Source: Edolisoma coerulescens (Eukaryota > Chordata > Aves > Passeriformes > Campephagidae). Taken from it: a stretch of 64,000 bases of DNA. Shown in pieces: positions 26,365 through 35,995 of the stretch. Under the pieces are notes generated by a model. It worked only from the letters and a program-made list of their open reading frames with translations. It was not told the origin of the DNA and ran no database searches. The translations under genes were made by a program, and so were the position numbers. The stretch is from NCBI GenBank assembly GCA_013397115.1, contig VWZW01002585.1, positions 2,412,133 through 2,476,132 of the forward strand, in the 5' to 3' direction. The number at the start of each line of letters is the position of its first letter. Position 1 is the first letter of the stretch.

Positions 26365-26400
26365 TTAATGCTGTTGTCTCAACCATCAGAACAGCATTAA
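26365..26400. repeat. Perfect 11-bp inverted repeat with 14-nt loop
   Basis: TTAATGCTGTT (26365-26375) and AACAGCATTAA (26390-26400) are exact reverse complements around a 14-base spacer. With two G-T pairs and one G-C pair the stem can extend to about 14 bp. No oligo-T follows and no gene adjoins it. Confidence 0.6.
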
Positions 26401-26510
26401 GGCAAACTCCTGAGCTACCTGACAGCTCTGCAACAGAGGAGTCAGTAGCAGAGTGGTTGCAGGTGAGTCAAATGGTTTATTTTAGTGTCTTGTAGGCAGC
26501 ATTCATATAG

Positions 26511-26870
26511 CTTTTTAGAGGCCTGATCTACACTCATAATAATCTGTCCTTACATCCCTCCAAGGTATCTGCAATAACTAAACTTTCTAACTGGAAGAAA
26601 GGGCAGAGTCTTCATGTTGCCCTGCGCTTTTGCATTGAGGCAGCCAAGGGGATGGCAAATGCTGTTGGATCATTCGTGCTGCAATGTGGAGAGGGAATTA
26701 AAATAAATGATCCACGTATGGTTTTTGTAGCACTTCAACCAGACCGGTTCTCCGAAATATTTCAGTCAGACTTGCTGCAAACAGCTGTTCCTGACCAACA
26801 GAAGGCAGTACTGTCTGTTGCAGGAGCAGGAGTAAGCATGAGGATGTTTGAAGGAGTTGATAAGCTGTAA
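26511..26870 (+). other. Unidentified open frame, 119 codons
   Basis: The frame is open from just after a TAG at 26508 to a TAA at 26868. The first ATG is at 26652, giving a 72-residue product. The translation has fairly balanced, protein-like composition with segments such as FCIEAAKGMANAVGSFVLQC and QKAVLSVAGAGVSMRMFEG, but I recognise no family. No clear splice acceptor or donor sets exon borders. It ends about 100 bp before a reversed CR1 3' end. It could be a decayed pseudogene, an old transposon protein or chance. Confidence 0.2.
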
Positions 26871-26966
26871 GTGGCAGGATGTCAAACCTCAGCCTTGGGG
26901 CAGACATGTCCCTGCCAGACAGGTCCAGGGTCTGGCCATCATGAGGCTTGAATTAGGATTCAATTT

Positions 26967-27050
26967 CACAGAATTATAGAATGTATTGGGTTGAAAGAGA
27001 CTTTTGAAGGACATCTAGTCCAACAAACCCACCCCCGCACATCCCCGTGC
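26967..27050 (-). mobile_element. CR1 LINE 3' end, reversed
   Basis: The plus strand reads CACAGAATTATAGAATG, TTGGGTTGAAAGAGACTTTT and CATCTAGTCCAAC, then a C-rich stretch. This is the antisense of the CR1 3' terminus. It is a short 5'-truncated copy diverged by several substitutions. Confidence 0.75.
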
Positions 27051-30000
27051 TTCCTTCCTTGATAAGGAATTTTGCTTTGAAATGAGTTTTATTCCTGAAA
27101 CCTGTGGGGCCTCGGGCATAAAACAATAACCTAAAAGATACAAAATTTCATTACCTTCCTTAATACATGGCTAAAATTATGATAATATAGGACAGGGCAC
27201 TTTAAATCTCACATATTCCTTAATAAGCCAACAAAATGGATAGCACTTAAAGGAAGTTATTATACACTGGATAATTAAATCAATGTCCAAATACTATTCA
27301 CTCTGTCACTGTTATTTCTCTGTCCTTATTTTACCTAATACTCTTCGCCTGAGCACATGCTCATGAAGTGAGAGGGATAGATTTGCATACAGAGCTAGAA
27401 GAAAAGTAAATGAAGTTGATCTTGTTTTACCTTAATATCTTTTTATTGTTTGAGGTTTGTGTAAATCCTTTTTTTATTAGAGGAAGAAATCTGTTCTACC
27501 AGTTTCTGCCTTCAGCTTAGATGGAGATTGCTATATTGCTATATCTCTACCCCCAGCACTATTATGGTCATTATAAATCATTCAGCCTCAGAAATATGAA
27601 CCAGTTTAATACATCGACAGAAGCCAACAGAATTTCTTTTTTTTNACTTGGTAGGTTTCAAGTATGCCACACATACTCTGCAATTTGTGTAAGAGTGGTT
27701 TGGTGCCCCAGATTGAAGTGATACCACTGCTCTTACATGTAAGAAGAACTGACTGCTTATAACTTTCAAATTCATCACAGCCTTACCATGGAGAGTCTAC
27801 AAACTATTGTGAAGATCTAGAAGAACAAATGATTTAGTCAGAACCATCTAGGGGAAGGAGGAAGCCAAGATGACTAGTGTGTAAATTCATTCAGTCTCAC
27901 CTGGTGAACTACCATGTCCTAAAATAACTTCTTCCCCCAAGATTCAAAAAGCATCTGTGCAACAATGAGAAAAGCATATGTTCAGTCTCCTGAGATTGGT
28001 ACAGGCAGAGCAAACAGCATCATGTGCTGAATGGGAACACAAGTCTGCTCAGCCCTGTGTGCGTGCAGTTAAAAGTATGTTCTAGTAGTGCTTTCTTTCA
28101 TACCTCAGATTGCTGGGGTGGTAGAGGAAGGATGCAAGCATCCTTCTGAAGCACTCATATATTGACCTGTATTTTATTTGTCCTTAAACAGATGTTATTT
28201 TTCAGGCATCATTTGTCTCCCACTAACTAGCATCCAAAACTAGGAGGGTAAGTATGCCAGAACTGAAGTTATTACTACAACCATCTTCATTTGAAATGCA
28301 GCCACCTTTTTGAACATCTCAGTCACAGCAGATGTCTATCTGAAATATGAGTGTTTCAGATCAGTTGGCTGTAGCCTACAGCCAATGCATCCTTGTGAAT
28401 GTGTGTTCTGTCCATTATTAATCATTCCCTCAAAGGTAATTGGGCAGGCAATTGGCAGATCCTGCATATTTGGTAGATTTTTCTTTGCCATTGCCAAAAG
28501 GTGCAAGGCCAAGCCTGCAGCTTCTCTGTCACAAGTCTTTACATGTTCAGGAGACATGTCTGAACTACTTCACAGCTTTTTGTCAGTGTTAAATTCACGC
28601 TCCTTCTACAAACTCCAGCATCATCCAGAATGTTACAACAGGGAGAAAAATACAAGAGGAAATACAAAGAGTAAGAGAATTAATGACTGTCTTGTAGGAC
28701 CTACAGTAGATTCAGACAAGGGTCCAGATTACCAGTGCAGTGCTTTAGCTACAAAAGAGCCTTCCTTGGTGGGGTATTGTTGCTTTTGCTTGCATAGCAG
28801 TGCTGGGGTCATAGGAAACAAGGCAGGAGTAAGGCCGTTTCCCCCACATTTGTGGGACGTCCATGCACTTGAAAACGTGCTGAAACATGAGTTAGTCCTG
28901 CTGGGCACCTTCAGCTCAGTCTGGCCTAGAGATCATCAGTGACACAGCTCTTTCATGCCTGGCAGGAAGAGACAATCTTAGAGAGGATTTCTGTAGTTTG
29001 TCATGGTTGCTAAAGTGACCTGGCTCTCCTAGAGCTCGAGTAAATACAGAGGGAGGGTCATAATGGTGTTCAAATATAACTTCACCTAAGAAACAAGCTA
29101 CTCTGCACTCTTATTTTCAGAGCAATCTCCCCTGATGTTTATTTCCACCTGCTTACACAGCCAAAGCTACAGAAGCTATCAGCAGTATATCCTGTATTAC
29201 AAAATAGGTGCACGATAATAACCATTGTGGGGAAAAACACAAAAGATCACAGATATCACAGCAGTGGGTGCAACTTAATAAAATCCTACCATCCCCAGTG
29301 ATAAAATTAGTTTCCTTTAGCAGCACTCTTCCAGCAGCAATGCCACCTCCCAAAGCTGACTTTTACTTGATTTAGTAGTTAATTTCTCCACAAGGATTAC
29401 CACATCCTCAGAGAATATGAGTGATTGATGGAAAAAAAAGTAAGATCTCCAATTTTAATAGAAAGGTTTCCTTGTCTCTTAAATAAATGACAAAAATACA
29501 TCTGGACAAATTACGTCAGTGTCAGAAAGAATGGCAACACTTTAAAACATTACTTCTACAGGCTTTCCTTACCCCTACTAAAATAATGACAATCTGATTA
29601 ACATCTACCACTCGTATCCAGGTCCTTTCCATGACTTAGGGAAGGGCTTCCAGATGCCCCCATGTGCACTATCATCTAAATGTTTGTGTTTCCCTCAATA
29701 GCTGGTACAACAGGATGTATTTTGTTTTTGCCTTACAGAGAAGTCATTGTGAAAGATGACAATATTTGTCTAGTTAGAGGAGATGCTCATGTTTTAACAA
29801 TACTGAAAGATGCTTGAAAAAGAGTGTATTGCAGCCCTAGCAATTGTCAGACCACATCTCTCAGTCAGAGCTTCAACCCTGCTAGAACAGACAGGAGCTA
29901 AAGTGGGAAATGCAGTATCTCAGAATAAACTTATTTTCTACTTGAAAGAGGATTCTGAGGAATTCACTTACAATGTCATTTAGTCCCTATATTTTAATAC

Positions 30001-30351
30001 AACTACTGGAGTTTTTAATTTTTAAAAAATATTTTTAAGCATCTCAAAAAATAAAACAAATTTTTGTACCACTGCCCTTAATTCCAGGTTTATAAGCTAA
30101 TGGAGGCATAGCACTCTAGGAAAGAGTTGAAAAGATGGTTCTGATTTTAGGTCAAGTAGCCTACATTCTCTTTGTTGCTATGAAATAGGAAACGAATCAA
30201 ATGTCTTTGAATTGCTGTGTCAGGGGACTGGAGGGGATCTCTAGAGACCACCGAGAAAATCCTCTTTCCTCACAGCCAATCAGACAGAGCTGTTCTTAAA
30301 AGGATGAAAGCTTCCTACGAAAAACATGTCAGTGTTTCATTGTCTTTACTA
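27051..30351. other. Unassigned region with one long unassigned open frame
   Basis: No transposon or known exon recognised. It holds the 28310-28942 open frame (listed separately) and one ambiguous base, N at 27645, at the end of a T run. The rest is AT-leaning sequence with frequent stops. Confidence 0.4.
28310..28942 (+). other. Unidentified open frame, 210 codons (185 from first ATG)
   Basis: This is the longest stop-free stretch in the window that is not a transposon. The stretch begins at a TTG codon. The first ATG is at 28385, giving about 185 residues. The product would be cysteine-rich near its start (about residues 15-35) and includes FFFAIAKRCKAKPAASLSQV, but I recognise no domain, signal peptide or membrane segment, and no homologue from memory. 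There are no obvious intron borders, CpG island or TATA box next to it. It may be a chance frame or a lineage-specific transcript. I would not annotate it as a gene without further evidence. Confidence 0.2.
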
Positions 30352-30610
30352 CCAGAAGAATTTTTCTGACGTTCAGCCTGGATGTTCCTTGCTGCAATTT
30401 ACATCCATGATTTATTGATAGCCTACAACTGGGAGAATCTCCTGTGTCTTTTTGCAACACCATTTACTCACCGGAGACATCAGACTTCTCTTCCTAAAAC
30501 TGAAGAACTCAAATTCCTTCATTTTTTCTGCATAGGCAGTTTTTTTCAGATCTCTGGTTTTTGGGCTTTGATCAGACCACCCAAACTTGACACTTCTCTG
30601 CTTCAAGCTT
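30352..30610 (-). mobile_element. Ancient CR1-like LINE fragment, reversed
   Basis: The plus strand shows diverged antisense CR1 blocks in the right order. TTCTGACGTTCAGCCTGGATG with TTGCTGCAATTTACATCCAT corresponds to the 'FFTxRVVKHWN' area. CAGACTTCTCTTCCTAAAACTGAAGAACTC, TTCCTTCATTTTTTCTGCATAGG and CAGATCTCTGGTTTTTGGGC correspond to the 'LGLFSLEKRRLRG' and 'ERVQRR' areas read backwards. The divergence is far greater than in the copies at 41 or 51 kb. This suggests an old insertion, perhaps predating the bird radiation. The assignment rests on remembered pattern only. Confidence 0.55.
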
Positions 30611-33179
30611 CACCACTGCCTCAACAATGAATGATTCTTTTGTGCATGTCTTGCTGGACTTGGTTTCCTTAATAAATCCCAGTACAGTCACATATTTTCA
30701 AACAATGTGATTGTCTTATGTTTCTCTTTTAAACCCCTATACTCTCTGCCTTTTATTTTGTCTCATGAAACTGCTGGTTAGGTGGGAATAATTGGCTGAG
30801 AAGCTGTAGATTCCTTTTCTTTACCTAGCTGAAGTGAGATGGTCTGCAATTCAATTTCAATAAGGTGTCTTTCGTCCAGTGTACTGAGGGGGTCTTTCCC
30901 TGTTCTGCCTTGTCTATTTTTCCTTTTTTTGCATATTAGTACACATATATGGTGCCTTCGTAGCAGGATGCCCTGCCTAATTGGAGGTAAAAGAGCTGGA
31001 ACTATACAATATTTGCAGAAGTTACAAGTGCTGGATGAAGGGGCGTCACACTGCTTTAGTATTGAAGAATGCTGAGACCAGTCTGACTCATCAATCTGGA
31101 AGTCAAATGCTCTGAGGAAGAACAGCATTTCCTGACAGGAACTGGCACCAGTGAGCATGTCCAGAGAAAGCTCCTGATAAAACAACCAACAAGTTGTAAT
31201 GCTGATAATTTATCTAAAGCTGCTGAGCTGTCACAGCTGGCCTAGAGACTGACAATCACTTCATGCTAAGAAACCCCTGTCCCACTTTTTAACCACAGGG
31301 TCTTCTAACTTATCACTCTTAGAGTGTGTGTAGAAATTCCTCTCTTGAGTGGAGACCCCTCTCCAGGTTACTCCTTGAGGTTGGGCAAAAGAGATTTGCT
31401 CGTGGTCATTGGTATGGGTATGTAACATAAATCCCTACTTCATAATTATTTTGCCAACTTTGATATCATGTCTTGGATATTGCTTCAATAAATAGTGCAC
31501 TGTATTAGTAGCTATAGCTATCTATACTGTGTAGTAAATAATACTGATTCATATATTTCAGTCTAATCATTATCATCATCCATTTAAATAAATTATTTAT
31601 TTTATTCACATAATAATATATATAATTTGCCATCCTTAATCCTATGTGACAAAGTCATGTAAAGGCTCAATTACACCTATATAGTCCTTTAGGCATGAAC
31701 TGTTGACTAAGTCTCTGGCTAAGATTGGATCACTGTAATTATCCTGATTTAGACTCATGAAGAAAAAGATGTAACTCAGCCAATACTTTTTATACAGATA
31801 CAGTATGAAAGATTTTGATTTTTCCCCTCTTTGTAAAATTGCACATCCACACACAATTCATGCACAAGAGCATCCCACAGTCATCAACAGACCCAGCGTT
31901 CTCACTATGTTCAGTAAAAGTTGTTTGACTGGGTCAGAGAAGGCTACTGTGGAAATCATTAAGAAACTTTTAGCTAAAACAATAAACAGATGGGAACCTA
32001 AAGAAGTTAATGGAAATCATTAGGGAAACTAAATACTCTGAGCAAAGGTTGAACTGGAGATGGCATCATGCAGGGCTGAAGAGAAATAAAACTTTAGAGA
32101 GGAGGTTGGAGAAGAACTGCAAGTCTGGTAAAACCAGACTAATACAGAGAAACTGCAATATTTAGTGATGAAAAATCAAGGGAGATATGATATGCCAGCA
32201 TTTTATAACACCTTTATGCTTGTGAAGAATCAGCTAAAGTTTCTTTAGACATGCACAGACAGACACACAGACAGAGGCACACTAGATATTCTAGTATTTG
32301 GCATGAGGCACTCAAGTTACCTGTAAAAAGCAAAAAGCACACGGGAAACATTACAGACACTTCCCCATAGATAAAAGATTTTTAGAGTCTCCACGCTTGG
32401 ACTGAGAAGATCTGAGACATTTCCCTGGAGCTCTCAAATATCATGGAATTAGGGTGATACTGATGCATTTGTATGAAGGCCATGAAATCTAAAGGGCAGA
32501 AATGTGGGGTTTTTATTTATGTTTCTTTTAAGGAATATCCCATCCTCCCCTAAGGTACCATGTATCATTCCACTCACTGCTGTAGTAGCAGTTAGGTGTA
32601 GTATTCCCATATCTGCTTGCCAACACATCCCTTCAGAGCTGAAGTCCCCTCACTGTCAGAGGAAAGAAAGGGATAGTCCCTTTCCCTGCCCTTCCGCAGC
32701 CAGACGGCAAAACAGAGAAGGTGTTTATATATATCAGCATCCAGCACGACCGACCAGACAGACTGCAGCCAGCATGTTTATTCCTTCTAAGGGCACCTCT
32801 CATACCACAGTCAAAAGGCTCCTCGCATTCTGAGCTCTGTTAAAATCTAAGAACAAGCAGCTTTTGTTCCAAAGAGACTTGTAAAGGGAAAATGTAAAGA
32901 GATGAACTCATCTTCTCATCTTTATGCTTCAAACCATCCTTTCTACAGTTCAGTTGTCATTTGTCTTGCACGTGTTTATGTTTGCACATATTTTTGTCAT
33001 TACAGCTGATTACAAAGGTGATAAGTCATTCATATTTCATTAAGTAAGAGAGGAGTGATCAGAAAGAAAATGGTGAAAGTGCTGGACAGTTGATAATCAG
33101 CTTTTAAAAAATGAAAAAATAGTGAGTTTGATTTTTAAAAATGCCCAATTTTGCTACTCATACAGATTAAATCATGAAA
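30611..33179. other. Unassigned region, no gene seen
   Basis: No recognised repeat or exon. It includes an AT-rich run around 31553-31625 and a 135-codon minus-strand frame at 30778-31185 without a recognisable domain. Confidence 0.4.
31553..31625. repeat. AT-rich low-complexity tract
   Basis: Almost entirely A and T with repeated AATAAT, TTATTT and ATATAT motifs. No clean unit. Confidence 0.55.
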
Positions 33180-33482
33180 AAAGGAGAGGTTTATTCCTAA
33201 AACAAGTACATCTAGAGATAAGACAAGGGGGAGTGGCTTTAAATTGAAAAAGTGGAGGTTTAGATCAGATATTAGGAAGAAATTCTTTATTGTAAAGGGG
33301 GAAAGGCAGTGGAACAAGTTGCCCAGAGAAGTTTTAGATGTTCCATCCCTGGAAGTGTTCAAGGCCAGGCTGGATGGGGCTTTGAGCAACCTGGTCTAGT
33401 GACAGGTGTCCCTGCTCATGACAGGGAGGTTAGAACTACACAGTCTTTAATGTCCTTTTACACTCTGATTCTGTGTCTTCCA
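33180..33482 (+). mobile_element. CR1 LINE 3' part, RT C-terminus and 3' UTR
   Basis: The plus-strand translation from about 33190 gives RDKTRGSGFKLKKWRFRSD, IRKKFFIVKG, RQWNKLPREVLDVPSLEVF and KARLDGALSNLV, then two stops. This matches the CR1 ORF2 C-terminus almost block for block. After the stop come GTGTCCCTGCTCATGACAGGGAGGTTAG and a diverged 3' terminus ending near CTGATTCTGTGTC, parallel to the usual CR1 3' UTR. The 5' part of the element is missing. Reading-frame integrity over about 65 residues suggests moderate age. Confidence 0.85.
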
Positions 33483-34744
33483 AAGCTGGATTTGTATTTC
33501 TTCGTCAAGTGCGTTTCCACTTAGAAATTTAATTTGGCAGAAAGCATGTATCATTTCAGTTTATAATAAATAAATGCTGCTGTGTGTTGAATTTACTGTT
33601 GAATACTGAATTTCCTGCAGACAAAATTCTGTAAAATCAGAATTCTTGCAAAAGCTCTCCAAAATTGCTCCTTGATTGTAAAGGATGCCCTAGAGCTAAG
33701 CTGGGAAAAGGGGGAAATGTTGGGACAGGACAGAAAAAGAAGCCGTGGCTAATTTTTCTGCTGACCTTTAGAAACCTCTCCCTATTCTGACTTGTGTCAA
33801 CGTTCTCAAAAAGTGTAGAATGACCTATTCTTCTGAAGTTAGCCTCTGAAAGAAAATGACTGCTTTTTTCAATGGAAGAGCCTGTCTGAAAATAATGGAA
33901 TAGCTCATTTTTACTAATGGTCTTTATCAACACAGTTTTATGCTAAGCTGATCTTTCCAAACAAAGAGGCCTGTGTGGGAGGAGGGGGAGGATGATTGTT
34001 TAATTTCTGGAAGAAGTCCAAAAGCAGAGTTCTAGAAGCTATTTAACTTGATGTCATACAGCATCATTAACTGACTAAAAATGATACCAAAAATTAGTAC
34101 TATGTCACATCTACTTTTGCGTAAAAGCTGCCTGGTAGATTTCCAGGATTTCTGTGAGAGTTGTCTAGTGGACATTTATACTTCTACCAAGTTTTCTCAC
34201 TTTCAGATCTTCATCAGTGAACACAAAAAATCTCTTGTTAATAGGTTTTCAAAAAGGGATCAAAATTATCTCGATATTTTTTCCATCTTTTTTTTTTTTT
34301 CTGTTATAACCTGAGCAAAAACAAATTATGAGCTTCTATCGGCCACTTATTTAATGCAATCCTTGAACGTTTCATTGAGGGATGGCTAAGAAGAAAGGAA
34401 ATGTTATTGCTCTTCTTTGGTAGTGGTAAGAAAGAGGTCCAGTTCTGTTTCAAAAGTGTGTTTTGTCTAGTTCTGAGGCCAGCTGGGGAAAACAATAGTA
34501 TATCAGAGAAGGTTTAGAAAAGAGTTGTTAAATAGTGGGAAACCTGTTTCATAGCTCTGTCTTTATAACCTCTCAAAGAAAAGGTGCAGAAATAACTGCA
34601 TCACAGAATACAGCTACCTACACAGAGAACAAAACTTCAGTGAAGGTTTCTACAGTAGGGCAGACAAAGGTGTAAGGACTTCCAGTGCTCGGAAGACATG
34701 CACATAGGCACCAGGTCTGCAAAGGAAGCAGTCCTAAAAAACTT
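33483..34744. other. Unassigned region, no gene seen
   Basis: No recognised repeat or exon. A 13-T run lies at 34288-34300. Open frames are short and unrecognised. Confidence 0.4.
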
Positions 34745-35995
34745 TTCACATTTTCATAGGAACCTCATCTCTGGAACTGCCAGAATTTCACAGGAAGATA
34801 GAATTTTGTTAAAAATAGTCTGAAGGTCAGCTAGCTCAACCCTCTGCTCAAGGCAAGATAACTTCAAAGTTAGAAGATCAGATTGCTCAGAGCTCTGTCT
34901 AGATGAGTTTTGAATATCTTCAAGGACAGAAACTTCACAATCTCTCTGTGTGACATGTTCCACTCTTCAACAATCTGTAAAGAGAATTTCTTTTCCCAGT
35001 AGGAAATAGGAACTTTCTGTGATGCATTTCTTATCCCTCCTTCTTGTCCTTTAGCACTGACACCTGAGAAGAGCCTGTATTTCTATTTTCTAACAACCAC
35101 CCACTACACTGTTTAACGTGGTGAGTATTCCCCTTCAAACTCCTCTTCTTACGGATTAAGAAAACCACTTCCATCAGCCTCCTCTTAGAATGTCACATGT
35201 TTCAGCTCCTTTGTCATCTCAGTAGTCCTTCTTTAGACTCCTTCCAGCTTCCAGTTTGTAAATCTCTCTTGAGGGTAGGAGTGGGTGGAAATGGAGACGT
35301 TACTCTAGAGACAACCTCAAAATTGCAGGGCAGAGGAGAATAATTGCATCAACCTGCTGGTTATGCTCTTACTAACTGAGCAGTGTGCTGCAAGACTGCT
35401 GATTCATGTTGGACCTGCTGCTTACTAGGACCCTCCAGATCTTCTCCTGCAGGGCTGTTACCTGCTTAGCCCTCCTACAGCCTGTACTCAGCATGGGGCT
35501 GTTCACCCCAGATGCAGGACTCTGCTCGTGTCTTTGTTGAGTTGAACAAATTTCCCAACAGCCAACTCCTCTAGCTTTTTGAGGTGTCGCTGCCCTTTAT
35601 CAGTGTCCTGCCCCTTCCCCCTTCCCACAGCTTGGTGTCATCCTTAAGCTTGGCAGGAGCTCTTTTCTATCTTTCAGGTTGTGATGAACACGTTCAGCAG
35701 AGGCAGAACACTGATGCTGAAGTACTGCCCACCACCTTCTGAGCCCAGTGGCTCATCCAGTATTTTATGTACTCTGTAGCTCCCTCAACAACTCTATACC
35801 TACCCAGCTCATTTATAAGACTATAGTTCATAGAGTTAGGATCAAATAACCTGCTAAAGTCAAGATAAACAACATTCACTATTCTCCCTTTTCCACCCAG
35901 TCAGCTGCCATTTCATCAGAGAAGGCAATCCAGATTTTCGTCAGAGAAGGCAATCCAGATCATCAGGCATCATTTGCCCTTGGTATGTGTGTGTT
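34745..35995 (-). mobile_element. Long decayed CR1 LINE, ORF2 C-terminal half plus 3' UTR, reversed
   Basis: Read on the minus strand from 35995 downwards: a GKGQMMPDDLD-like remnant (spanning a 25-bp duplication at 35916-35960), then VVYLDFSRLFD near 35870 (RT motif A). Next comes KLKDDTKLW near 35640 (motif C, both aspartates kept at 35637-35642), then many stops and frameshifts through the thumb region. A remnant of 'WNRLPREVVESPSLEVFK' follows near 34950, then the antisense GGTCAGCTAGCTCAACCCTCTGCTC 3' UTR signature near 34830. The spacing and order match CR1 ORF2. It is too broken to encode a protein, and it is the longest CR1 span in the window. Confidence 0.8.
35916..35960. repeat. Tandem duplication, 25-bp period
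   Basis: TCAGAGAAGGCAATCCAGAT occurs exactly at 35916-35935 and 35941-35960, separated by TTTCG. It lies inside the decayed CR1 and is a post-insertion local duplication, because only one copy is expected in the element. Confidence 0.9.

Larger units (their letters stand above)
24425..26966. other. Unassigned region, no confident gene
   Basis: No recognisable repeat apart from loose TATG/ACAT simple sequence around 26064-26125. It contains an open frame of unknown nature at 26511-26870 and a perfect 11-bp hairpin at 26365-26400, both listed separately. Confidence 0.4.

Noticed and set aside
30778..31185. 135-codon minus-strand frame
   Set aside because: No recognisable domain and no coding-like context. 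Not strong enough to list as a gene.
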